Shown here piece by piece: positions 9,134 through 16,934 of a stretch of 64,000 bases of DNA. The translations under genes were made by a program, and so were the position numbers. The stretch is from Paenibacillus sp. JNUCC32 (GTDB lineage Bacteria; Bacillota; Bacilli; Paenibacillales; Paenibacillaceae), in assembly GCF_014863545.1 (NCBI RefSeq), contig NZ_CP062260.1:1178001-1242000 (forward strand). Direction: 5' to 3'. Each line of letters starts with the position of its first letter. Position 1 is the stretch's first letter. The notes below the pieces were generated by a model. That model saw only the letters and a program-made list of their open reading frames with translations. It searched no databases and was not told the origin of the DNA.

Positions 9134-9598
9134 ATGAAACAAACTCGACTGCTGGACAGTGACCACTCCAAAGAGCTGTTTGCCTATTTCGGATTAGCGG
9201 TGTATTATTCACAGGCCCTTGAGCAGCAGCTCGCGAATTTGTTGATGCTGATCAAGCTTTCTCAAGGGAATGTGCCTTCAGAGGAAGATTTCACCCAATT
9301 ATATCAGCGGAAACTAAGCAGCTCCCTGGGCCAGCTGGTCCATGAGATCCAGCATTACTTTCCGTTCTCCGAGGAAGAGACGCTTCAATTAAAAGAAGTA
9401 TGGAAGCAGCGAAACTATATCGTTCATGATTATTTCAAAGAACGGATCCATGAGACGTTTAGCCCGGCCGGCCGTTCCCGAATGATTCGGGAGCTGACGG
9501 CATTTAAGGACCAAGCCCAAGCGCTGGAGCAGAAGCTTCAAGGTTACTCCCGCGAGATGTATATAAAGCTGGGCCTGGATAGCGAAAAAAGCGTGTAG
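9134..9598 (+). CDS. Hypothetical helical protein with a HEPN-like RNxxxH motif
   Basis: A 154-residue, mostly alpha-helical cytosolic protein of no family I can name with confidence. It carries KQRNYIVHDYF at residues 91-101, which fits the R-N-x3-H pattern of HEPN-fold RNases and nucleotide-binding proteins. A helix pair flanks the motif, as in that fold. AGGAGG precedes the ATG at 9134. It lies 79 bases after the ABC permease and could be co-transcribed, but no antitoxin-like partner is next to it. An RNase role is a guess from one motif. Confidence 0.7.
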   Translation: MKQTRLLDSDHSKELFAYFGLAVYYSQALEQQLANLLMLIKLSQGNVPSEEDFTQLYQRKLSSSLGQLVHEIQHYFPFSEEETLQLKEVWKQRNYIVHDYFKERIHETFSPAGRSRMIRELTAFKDQAQALEQKLQGYSREMYIKLGLDSEKSV

Positions 9599-9665
9599 AA
9601 GAAAATGCGCTTCAGATGAAACATATTCCAGCACCTCTGCGTCAGGAATAATAGGAGGTGTAACT

Positions 9666-10592
9666 ATGAAAAAAACAACCAAATTATTAACCGCTATGCT
9701 TGTCACTTCGTCATTGCTCGGTGCCGGCGCCGCCTCTGCTTTTACGGATATACAAGAGGAGAAGCCATTGCAAATGGTGAAGGAACTGCAATCGAAAGGG
9801 ATTATCCAGGGCATCAGCGCCGACAAATTCGCTCCGTCCAAGACGATAACGACCGCTCAGGCGGTGCAAATGATCGTGAATGCGGCCGGCCTGGAGGTGC
9901 AGCCGAACTTTACGGGCCGCTCGTTCGACAGTGTTCCGAAGGATGCTTGGTTTGCCGAAGCCGTGAACATTGCGGCTCAGAACGGATTGTCGGTATCCGC
10001 GGACATGAAATGGAATGAGCCGATCACGCGCGAAGGGTTCGCGACCTTGCTCTCGGAAGCAATTCAGAAGACCGGGAATTATCCCGTGATCATGATGTAT
10101 TTGCATGTGGCCGACGAGGATCTGATGAAAGAGGAGAGCCGGGGGGCCGTGCAATTCCTGCTGTTAACCAAAATCGCGAAGCTGGACGCGAACGACAAGT
10201 TCCATCCAACGAAGAGTTTATCGCGAATCGAAGCCGCAGAGCTCGTATACAATTCCATTCGCTTCATTGAGGAGCATCAGAAGAACATGACACCCGAAGA
10301 GCCGGCGCAATCTGAACCGGATGTAAGCACAAGCGTTGTCAAGGTGGACGAATCGCAGAACAAAGTCACGGTAACCAAGGAAGATCTGCCGAATCCGGGA
10401 TATGGCATTAAAATTACTTCGGTCGACTATGTAAGCGACACCGAAGCCGTAATCTACTTCAAGGTGGTGCAACCCGATCCGGACAAAATGTACCCGCAGG
10501 TCATCTCAAAATCGTCCGATGACGTGCTCGTGCCGTCCAAATACACCAAAATCACGGTCAAAGCAGCCGGTACTCTTGATTCGGCAAAGTAA
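9666..10592 (+). CDS. SLH-domain protein with a PrcB-like C-terminal domain
   Basis: A secreted protein of 308 residues. It begins with a signal peptide ending near AASA (residue about 25). Three S-layer homology repeats follow (residues about 25-200; for example ITTAQAVQMIVNAAG, ITREGFATLLSEAI and LSRIEAAELVYNSI), which normally anchor proteins to pyruvylated wall polymers. After a Pro/Glu linker the last 75 residues (YGIKITSVDY to KYTKITV) resemble the PrcB C-terminal beta domain found in surface protease complexes. AGGAGGTG sets the ATG. It probably sits at the cell surface. Confidence 0.8.
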   Translation: MKKTTKLLTAMLVTSSLLGAGAASAFTDIQEEKPLQMVKELQSKGIIQGISADKFAPSKTITTAQAVQMIVNAAGLEVQPNFTGRSFDSVPKDAWFAEAVNIAAQNGLSVSADMKWNEPITREGFATLLSEAIQKTGNYPVIMMYLHVADEDLMKEESRGAVQFLLLTKIAKLDANDKFHPTKSLSRIEAAELVYNSIRFIEEHQKNMTPEEPAQSEPDVSTSVVKVDESQNKVTVTKEDLPNPGYGIKITSVDYVSDTEAVIYFKVVQPDPDKMYPQVISKSSDDVLVPSKYTKITVKAAGTLDSAK

Positions 10593-10620
10593 TTCTTGTC
10601 ATGTGCCGCCAGAATACGAT

Positions 10621-10677
10621 GTAAAAAAGAAGGCTGTCCCCAAGCGAATGATACATTCGACAGGGACAGCCTTTTTA
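10621..10677. terminator. Strong bidirectional terminator
   Basis: AAGGCTGTCCC pairs with GGGACAGCCTT, with an inner CGAATG/CATTCG stem. A tracts and T tracts flank it. It lies between the SLH gene and the convergent bmrD gene. Confidence 0.85.
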
Positions 10678-10788
10678 TAGCGTCGGAAAGTATAAACTTC
10701 GAAGCTTGGAACTTCCGGATATCGCAAGAAAAACTACGATTAACCTCGGTCTGTCTTCAATGACTGCGTTAGCTTTGCCTAACTTGAT

Positions 10789-12894
10789 CTATAAATGCCC
10801 TCCGGCCAATTTGCTGTTGGAAGCGGCCAGCACCGTTTCCTTATTCTCCGGAACCGAAGGCGAGCTTCCTTGCTGGAGCTGGTACATTTTAAAGTACCTT
10901 CCGCCCAAGGCCATCAATTCGTCATGGGAACCCTGCTCCACGATTTCTCCGCGGTGAAGGACCAGAATCTGATCGGCGCTGCGGATCGTGGATAAGCGGT
11001 GAGCGATGATAAACGTTGTACGTCCGCGCTTCAGAACCTCCAGCGCGTCTTGAATCAAGGCTTCCGTCTCGGTATCGATGTTAGCGGTGGCCTCATCAAG
11101 GATCAGTATGGCCGGGTTGAACGCCAATGCACGGGCAAACGAGATCAACTGGCGCTGACCGGCGGAAAGCGTGCTGCCTTTCTCCAGCACCGGCTCATCA
11201 AAGCCTTGCGGCAGATGGGCCAGGAGCCGATCTGCACCTACGTCGCGAAGGGCCTGCTCTACCTGTTCACGGGTAATGTCCGGATCGCCCAGGCTGACAT
11301 TGGATGCAATGGTGCCGGTGAACAGGTACGGATCCTGCAGCACGATTCCCATATGCTTGCGGAGCCACTGCTTCGGAATATCGGTGACAGGCTGGCCGTC
11401 AATCGTGATGGTGCCTTTTTGCGGGTCGTAGAAACGGAACAGCAGATTGATGATGGAGCTTTTGCCCGAGCCCGTATGCCCGACAAGCGCAACCGTCTGT
11501 CCTTGCTTCGCTTCAAACGAAATGTTCTTCAGCACGTAGTCCTTCTTGTAAGCGAACGATACGTCCTGAAACTCCACATTCCCCAAATATCGCGGCATGG
11601 AGCCGTCCGTTACTTTTTCGCCCGTTTCATCCATCAGCTCGAATACCCGCTTGGCGGAGACGATGGAGGTATCGAGCGCGGCCAGCTGGTTGACCATGCC
11701 GGTAATCGGCTGGAACATGCGGCCGAGCAGATCGACGAAGGCGTACAGCACGCCGATCGAAACGATCCCGGCACCGTTCAGCGATGCCGAACCGAAATAC
11801 CAGAGCACGACCACAAAGGAAACGTTACGCAGCACATTGACCAGGTTGTGCGTGGTGAAGGAATTCAGATTCAGCATTTTGTTCTGATGGGCCATGTAAT
11901 CCGCGTTTAGCGCCTCGAACTCGTCCTGGGTCGCTTTTTGGCGGCGGAATACACGGATGATGGCCATACCCTGAATGGATTCATTGATAATGGCGTTAAT
12001 CTCGCTCAGACGGGAGCGGATGACCGTATTGTATTTGGTTGCGAATTTACGGTACAGGATGGTCCATACAATCAGCATCGGGATGACAAACAAACTGATC
12101 AAGCCCAGTCTGACGTCCAGAAGGAACAGGGCGACATAAACACCCGTGATATAGACGGCGCCGGAGCTGAAGTTGGATAATACCGCAACGAACAGGTCCT
12201 TTACCGCTTCGGTGTCATTGGTTACCCGGGATACGACTTTGCCAGCCGGCAGATTATCGAAGAAGTTGACGGGCAAGCGCTGTATATGGGCATATACATC
12301 GGTACGCAGCTTCTGGATGACCCGATTGGCTGCCGATTGGAGCCAGTACGTTCTGCCGAATACCGTTATCATGGAGATCAGAAGACAGATCAGGAACAGG
12401 CCGACGAGTTTATAAATGCTGGGCAGCTCGGGCTTGTAAAATTCAAACAGCTGTTCCTTGGTTAATTTGACGGCCGGGTATTGCAGCTCTTCCGAGGCGT
12501 AGGAAATCGTCAATACGCCATCCTGGAAGGAACGGTTTCCCTCGGTTCGGGTTACCGGCTCATCAATGAAATAGAAGCTGCGGCCTGCCTGAACGAGGCG
12601 CACTTCCCGGCCTCGCGTCTCGCCTTCCTGAAAGCGATCCTCGCGTTTATAATAAGTTCCGTTATAGGATGCGGCACCCTGAGCCTGCGTCGTCTCATAA
12701 TAGGGACGCTCGATGCCCAGGATATGCTCGTCGATCATCGTTTTCGCGATGAAGGGCCCTGCCAGCTCCGCGGCAACGCCGATGGCCAGCAGAATCAGGG
12801 CGGTGATGAAGGTGCCCTTAGCCGTTAAGGCATAGCGGAAGAGTCGTTTGGCAATTCCGGATTCATTCGAGATGGTTGTATCGCTTGGAGTCAA
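10789..12894 (-). CDS. bmrD: Heterodimeric multidrug ABC exporter, BmrD-like subunit
   Basis: A 701-residue fused permease-ATPase half. Between the first two membrane helices lies a large insertion (about residues 60-155) like the extracellular domain of BmrD/YheH. The ATPase has Walker A GHTGSGKSS (near residue 470), a signature LSAGQRQL and Walker B ILILDEATANID with the catalytic Glu. The partner BmrC lacks that Glu, so the dimer has one canonical and one degenerate ATP site, as known for BmrCD. It starts with TTG directly after the bmrC TAA, with GGAGGAGG 6-15 bases upstream, so the two are translated together. It likely exports drugs. Confidence 0.88.
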   Translation of the reverse strand: MTPSDTTISNESGIAKRLFRYALTAKGTFITALILLAIGVAAELAGPFIAKTMIDEHILGIERPYYETTQAQGAASYNGTYYKREDRFQEGETRGREVRLVQAGRSFYFIDEPVTRTEGNRSFQDGVLTISYASEELQYPAVKLTKEQLFEFYKPELPSIYKLVGLFLICLLISMITVFGRTYWLQSAANRVIQKLRTDVYAHIQRLPVNFFDNLPAGKVVSRVTNDTEAVKDLFVAVLSNFSSGAVYITGVYVALFLLDVRLGLISLFVIPMLIVWTILYRKFATKYNTVIRSRLSEINAIINESIQGMAIIRVFRRQKATQDEFEALNADYMAHQNKMLNLNSFTTHNLVNVLRNVSFVVVLWYFGSASLNGAGIVSIGVLYAFVDLLGRMFQPITGMVNQLAALDTSIVSAKRVFELMDETGEKVTDGSMPRYLGNVEFQDVSFAYKKDYVLKNISFEAKQGQTVALVGHTGSGKSSIINLLFRFYDPQKGTITIDGQPVTDIPKQWLRKHMGIVLQDPYLFTGTIASNVSLGDPDITREQVEQALRDVGADRLLAHLPQGFDEPVLEKGSTLSAGQRQLISFARALAFNPAILILDEATANIDTETEALIQDALEVLKRGRTTFIIAHRLSTIRSADQILVLHRGEIVEQGSHDELMALGGRYFKMYQLQQGSSPSVPENKETVLAASNSKLAGGHL

Positions 12895-14652
12895 TTAAGA
12901 CACCTCCTCCGAGGTCAGATTGTTTTCCACCTGCTGGCGTTCGAATTGCTCGCGGTACCAGCCGCCGAGTTCCAGCAGTTCATCATGGGTTCCCTGCTCC
13001 GTGATTCGGCCGTCCTCCAGCACGACGATCAGATCGGCATGCTGGACCGCCGAGAGGCGATGCGTGGAGATCAGGGTCGTTTTACCGGCGCGCTTGCTCC
13101 GGATATTATCGATGATCCTGGCTTCCGTGCGCGCATCCACCGCGGACAAGGAATCGTCCAGAATCAGGATTTCAGGATCGCCGATGAAAGCCCGGGCCAG
13201 GGATACCCGCTGTTTTTGCCCGCCGGACAGCGCCACGCCTTTTTCGCCGACAACGGTATCAAGACCATCGGACAGGGTGACCAGATCGCGGTCAAACGCA
13301 GCGGTCGTAATCGCCTCCATGATCAATTCGTCGCTGGCATCTTTCTTGCCGAATTGGATGTTCTGGCGCACCGTCTTGGAGAACAGGATCTGCTCCTGCG
13401 GCACATACCCGATCCAGCCGTGGAGCTGATCGGTCGCGAGCCTCTCCATCGGCACGCCGGATATGAGGATATCCCCGGTTCCGGTCGGATACTCATGCAG
13501 AAGCTGCTTCAGCAGCGTCGATTTACCGCTGCCCGTGCGTCCTACAACGCCTAGCGTCTGCCCTTTTTGCAGCGTAAAGCTGATATTTTGCAAATTTTCG
13601 ATCGTCGAGGTCGGGTAACGGAAGGTGACATCCTTAAATTGAATCGTGTCCGGAACCTTCACGTCTACGGGATCCGCGACGTCGGCAACATCCGGCGGCG
13701 TCTTCAAGGTTTCGTTGACCCGATCCAGCGAGGCGTTACCCCGCTGCATGATATTGATCAATTCCCCGATCGCAAACATCGGCCAAATCATCATCCCGAG
13801 GTACATATTGAACGATACGAGATCTCCGAGCGTGATTTGATTTTGGAACACGAGGTACACCCCGTAGGCCAAACCGATGACGTAGCTGAGACCGATGGAA
13901 AAATTGATGGTCGGCTCGAATAAGGCATCCACTTTGGCAACCGCCAGATTTTTGCGATATACGTCATCCGTAATATCCTGGAAGCGCTGTTGATCGGCGC
14001 GTTCTTGCACATAAGCGCGGATGACGCGCACGCCGGCTACGGACTCCAGCACCTGGTCGTTCATGTCTCCAAAGGCATCTTGAGCCAGCGTGTAGCGCTT
14101 ATGAATGGCTCTTCCGTAGATCACCATGCCGATGGCAATGATCGGCATCGGCAGAATCGCCGCCAGCGTCAGCTTCCAGCTGACGATGAAACCCATGGCG
14201 AACAGGACGACGATCAAGTAGATGGTGGAGTCCGTCATGACGAGCATGCCGAAGCCGGCGGTTGCAGCCACGGAGCGAAGGTCATTCGTCGCCTTGGCCA
14301 TCAGGTCCCCGGTACGGTTGCGCTCGAAAAACGGAGGAAGCATCCGCAGCAAATGGTTCATGTACCGGGTACGGAGCAGGCGTTCCACGAGGTTTGCTCC
14401 TCCGAATAAACGGTGCATCCATATGTACGTGGCACAATATACGACAGCAACGATGCCGAGAATCATGAGCAGGTATTGGACGAGGGACGCCCAGGTTATG
14501 GAACTGCTGACGATATCGTCAATGGCGTTTCCGAGCAGGAGCGGCGGCAGAAGCTCAACCAATCCGCAAAAGATGAGCAGCGCCAGGCCGATCAAATAAC
14601 GTTTTTTCTCACGCTTGAAAAACCAGCCTAAATTTTTAAGTACGGCAAACAC
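12895..14652 (-). CDS. bmrC: Heterodimeric multidrug ABC exporter, BmrC-like subunit
   Basis: A 585-residue permease-ATPase half, the same length as B. subtilis BmrC (YheI). Six membrane helices fill the first 310 residues. Walker A is GRTGSGKST (near residue 370) and the signature is LSGGQKQR. Walker B reads ILILDDSLSAVD: the catalytic Glu is replaced by Asp, the mark of the degenerate site in heterodimeric exporters. The start is GTG at 14652 with AAGGAAGGG about 5 bases upstream. A leader ORF and terminator precede it at 14703-14936, suggesting control by attenuation when translation is inhibited. Confidence 0.9.
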   Translation of the reverse strand: MFAVLKNLGWFFKREKKRYLIGLALLIFCGLVELLPPLLLGNAIDDIVSSSITWASLVQYLLMILGIVAVVYCATYIWMHRLFGGANLVERLLRTRYMNHLLRMLPPFFERNRTGDLMAKATNDLRSVAATAGFGMLVMTDSTIYLIVVLFAMGFIVSWKLTLAAILPMPIIAIGMVIYGRAIHKRYTLAQDAFGDMNDQVLESVAGVRVIRAYVQERADQQRFQDITDDVYRKNLAVAKVDALFEPTINFSIGLSYVIGLAYGVYLVFQNQITLGDLVSFNMYLGMMIWPMFAIGELINIMQRGNASLDRVNETLKTPPDVADVADPVDVKVPDTIQFKDVTFRYPTSTIENLQNISFTLQKGQTLGVVGRTGSGKSTLLKQLLHEYPTGTGDILISGVPMERLATDQLHGWIGYVPQEQILFSKTVRQNIQFGKKDASDELIMEAITTAAFDRDLVTLSDGLDTVVGEKGVALSGGQKQRVSLARAFIGDPEILILDDSLSAVDARTEARIIDNIRSKRAGKTTLISTHRLSAVQHADLIVVLEDGRITEQGTHDELLELGGWYREQFERQQVENNLTSEEVS

Positions 14653-14702
14653 ATTATCCCTTCCTTTCGTATCGTTCTGGCATCATATCATCCGCAAAAA
14701 CC

Positions 14703-14739
14703 AAAAAAAGCACATCATCCGACGACGGACGATATGCTT
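14703..14739 (-). terminator. Attenuator hairpin in the bmrC leader
   Basis: On the minus strand AAGCATATCGTCCG pairs over its full 14 bases (two G-U pairs) with CGGATGATGTGCTT around the loop TCGT, and runs into seven Ts. It ends 50 bases before the bmrC start codon and 72 bases after the leader ORF stop. It would stop transcription unless the hairpin is prevented. Confidence 0.85.
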
Positions 14740-14810
14740 CATTAATTTTGAACTTATCATACGCACGGTGATCATGACTTCCGCGCAAAGGTCAGCAGCT
14801 TCGTTCTAAT

Positions 14811-14936
14811 TCATTCAGATAACGAACGAACGAGGCTTGATGATGATGAGACAGCACCAGCGGGGAGTCGATCCATATTGAATTGTAGGGAATGATGATC
14901 CAGATGATCTTTATCCATCGCAAACAATTTCAGCAT
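14811..14936 (-). CDS. Leader peptide of the bmrCD-like operon (BmrB-like role)
   Basis: A 41-codon ORF read from ATG 14936 with AAAGGGTGAG 5-14 bases upstream. It begins MLKLFAMDKDHLDHH and contains a run of five serines encoded by repeated TCA codons. It lies between a good promoter and the attenuator hairpin. The position matches B. subtilis bmrB, whose translation controls bmrCD. The sequence itself was not matched to BmrB. The CATCATC bases in the serine codons could pair with GATGATG in the 3' arm of the terminator, giving a possible antiterminator. Confidence 0.65.
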   Translation of the reverse strand: MLKLFAMDKDHLDHHSLQFNMDRLPAGAVSSSSSLVRSLSE

Positions 14937-14995
14937 GTCACTCACCCTTTCTTCGTCATTTTACATTTTATTCAAATCGATCTCGTATGGACTGA

Positions 14996-15025
14996 ATTTT
15001 ATCACCATGAACTGGAATGTGTCAA
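14996..15025 (-). promoter_or_regulatory. Sigma-A promoter of the bmrCD-like operon
   Basis: TTGACA (15025-15020) and TAAAAT (15001-14996) are 18 bases apart on the minus strand. Transcription would start near 14989, about 50 bases before the leader ORF. Confidence 0.75.
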
Positions 15026-15082
15026 ACTTATTTTTTCGGATCCCCGCGAGTCATTCTTATAGTGAAGGAAGGCCGGAACCTT

Positions 15083-15214
15083 ATGTCACTATTTAATTAT
15101 CAAAATGATTTGTATCCTAACGTGCGTATGCGTTATGATAATATTGCAGCTAAATATGGATACCGTCCCTATGATCTCCGGTCTGCCAAAAAGATAGGGA
15201 TCAACATAAAATAA
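15083..15214 (+). CDS. Small hypothetical protein
   Basis: A 43-residue protein rich in Tyr, Arg and Asn, ending KKIGINIK. AAGGAAGG at 15065-15072 supports the ATG at 15083 rather than the earlier in-frame ATG. It is divergent from the bmr leader and lies 23 bases before the HesB-like gene, so the two may share a transcript. No function can be assigned. Confidence 0.55.
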   Translation: MSLFNYQNDLYPNVRMRYDNIAAKYGYRPYDLRSAKKIGINIK

Positions 15215-15237
15215 CGTCTAAGGAGGGTGCACGACAC

Positions 15238-15543
15238 ATGCAAATTCAAGTCAGCGATCAGGCAGCACGTTGGTACAAGAAGGAGCTCGACCTTCAAGCC
15301 GGCACGTTCGTTCGCTTCTTTCCACGCTATAGCTCAGGCGGCGGGCTCCATCCCGGCTTTTCGCTCGGTATTTCGGTAGAAGAGCCAAGGGAAGCAGGAC
15401 TGACGGAGCGTTCGGAAGAGGTAACTTTCTATATGGAAGAGCAGGATCTGTGGTATTTGAAAGGGTATACGCTACGCGTGAAATATGAGGAATCCTTGGA
15501 TGACATTTCGTATATTTATGAAGAAGAGGGCGCAGTAAATTAA
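15238..15543 (+). CDS. HesB/YadR/YfhF-family protein
   Basis: A 101-residue protein of the HesB-like (IscA-fold) family. The conserved parts are the N-terminal VSDQAARWYKKEL helix, the FVRFFPRYSSGGG strand-loop and the acidic C-terminal segment. It has no cysteine, so it lacks the three ligands that let IscA bind iron or an Fe-S cluster. A true Fe-S scaffold role is therefore unlikely. AAGGAGG is well placed before the ATG. It is followed 45 bases later by a Nudix gene on the same strand. Confidence 0.8.
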   Translation: MQIQVSDQAARWYKKELDLQAGTFVRFFPRYSSGGGLHPGFSLGISVEEPREAGLTERSEEVTFYMEEQDLWYLKGYTLRVKYEESLDDISYIYEEEGAVN

Positions 15544-15588
15544 CCTGATGAGAGACTGCGCGCCATCTAGGGAAAGGAGGTTCCCAAG

Positions 15589-16038
15589 ATGAGCGTATAT
15601 CACCGTGATATTCGCCAGTATATCGGCAAACGTTCGGTGGTCCGTGTGAAAGCGGCGGTGCTTGTGCTGAACGATAACGGAGAGATTCTTCTCCTGAAAC
15701 GTCAGAACAGGGACGAGTGGGGACTCCCGATCGGAAACCTGAAGCCCGGCGAAGCTCTTGAAGACACAGCCTCCAGAGAGCTGTGGGAAGAGAGCGGCCT
15801 GACCGCGGACGATATGCGACTCTTGGACCTTGTATCAGGTCCGGAGTATATGAAGAAGCAGCTTGGTGGAGATGAGGTATATTATGTAATCGGCGTTTAC
15901 GCGGCAACCGGTCTGCACAGCGCCATTCATTTGTCCCCGAATACGGAAGTATCTCTTAAATATTTTGATTTCCAGGCATTGCCCGCTATGGATGCGATCA
16001 CGATCCGCTTGCTCGATAAGATAAAAAAGAAGAGCTGA
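15589..16038 (+). CDS. Nudix hydrolase
   Basis: A 149-residue Nudix enzyme, which hydrolyses nucleoside diphosphates linked to another group. The Nudix box is complete: G-x5-E-x7-R-E-L-x-E-E-x-G, seen as GNLKPGE, then RELWEESGL, at residues about 49-71. The fold strands KAAVLVLNDNGEILLLKR and WGLPIG precede it. AAAGGAGG lies before the ATG. The substrate cannot be told from sequence. Two hairpins follow the stop. Confidence 0.9.
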   Translation: MSVYHRDIRQYIGKRSVVRVKAAVLVLNDNGEILLLKRQNRDEWGLPIGNLKPGEALEDTASRELWEESGLTADDMRLLDLVSGPEYMKKQLGGDEVYYVIGVYAATGLHSAIHLSPNTEVSLKYFDFQALPAMDAITIRLLDKIKKKS

Positions 16039-16070
16039 GGCTCGTTCGTGGAGGCAGATGTGCATGCTTT

Positions 16071-16097
16071 AAATTCCCCGTACGGGGAATTTTTTTC
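16071..16097 (+). terminator. Intrinsic terminator after the Nudix gene
   Basis: AAATTCCCCG pairs with CGGGGAATTT around TA and is followed by a run of Ts. Confidence 0.85.
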
Positions 16098-16107
16098 GGT
16101 CAACATG

Positions 16108-16149
16108 AGGAGTCCCTGCCCCATTCAAACCGGGGCAGGGACTCCTTTT
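16108..16149 (+). terminator. Second terminator-like hairpin
   Basis: AGGAGTCCCTGCCCC pairs with GGGGCAGGGACTCCT around a 9-base loop, followed by TTTT. It may back up the first terminator. Confidence 0.7.
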
Positions 16150-16171
16150 GCCTTGTGTATGCATGTACACC

Positions 16172-16684
16172 TTACGGCTGCCCGGATAACGGGACCTCCA
16201 GCGCAAAGTCAAAATCGTCGATATCATAGACCTGTACGGGAAGAGCGCTTTCAACGATGCGCTGAATCAACTCGTATTGATCGGTCAATATGGGAGCCTC
16301 CGCTTTTTGGGAAGCCAGCAGCAGCTCGGTCTCAATGGGATCGAAGGACTCTCCGTACGGTGCGGTGTCCATGGTGTTCATGACCGAGACCCGAGTGGTT
16401 TCGCTAACGGGAATGGTCGGGCTTTTGGACCAGGGAACCTGGAGGGCCCGCTCGATTTTCTTTTTGTTCAGCGGCTCTTCGAAATATGATATCAATTCGC
16501 CGATCTTTATTTTGACGTGCTGGTCATCAGCACTGCTATTCATGAGATGTTCCTCCGTGGTATGAAGCTCATATAATTCCAAAATCGTGGTGTATGGAAT
16601 GATGTATTCGACGGGTTTGGGTGGTACTAACAGCTGACCGTAAATGGCCAGCATGACCGCCTCCGTCACGAAAATTCTGGTCAT
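16172..16684 (-). CDS. Conserved hypothetical protein
   Basis: A 170-residue soluble protein without signal peptide or membrane helix. The N-terminal 40 residues (TEAVMLAIYGQLLVPPKPVEYIIPYTTILELYEL) look well conserved in style. The middle is acidic and low in complexity, and the C-terminus carries alternating hydrophobic segments. AGGAGG is 6 bases before the ATG. I do not recognise a family with confidence and propose no function. It is convergent with the Nudix gene. Confidence 0.7.
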   Translation of the reverse strand: MTRIFVTEAVMLAIYGQLLVPPKPVEYIIPYTTILELYELHTTEEHLMNSSADDQHVKIKIGELISYFEEPLNKKKIERALQVPWSKSPTIPVSETTRVSVMNTMDTAPYGESFDPIETELLLASQKAEAPILTDQYELIQRIVESALPVQVYDIDDFDFALEVPLSGQP

Positions 16685-16934
16685 GACTAAATCCTCCTGC
16701 AGACATGATACATTTCATGAGTTTAGAACTAATAAAGCATTGAAGCTCTCAAATGTCAACTGCTCTTCGTCTGTCACAAGATGGATGTCCCTTGAGAAAA
16801 ACCTCCATCGATGTACCTTTACAGAAGGCAGACAGCGTTTAGAAGGGCGTTTTTCTTGCGATTATCGAAGGGGTTCACCTTCGCAGAAAACTTTGTGCAT
16901 TCTATAACCTGAAGAAAGGGGCTGTGATTCACCT

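Noticed and set aside
10999..11910. 303-codon plus-strand frame inside bmrD
   Set aside because: It is antisense to the ABC ATPase region and shows no protein family pattern.
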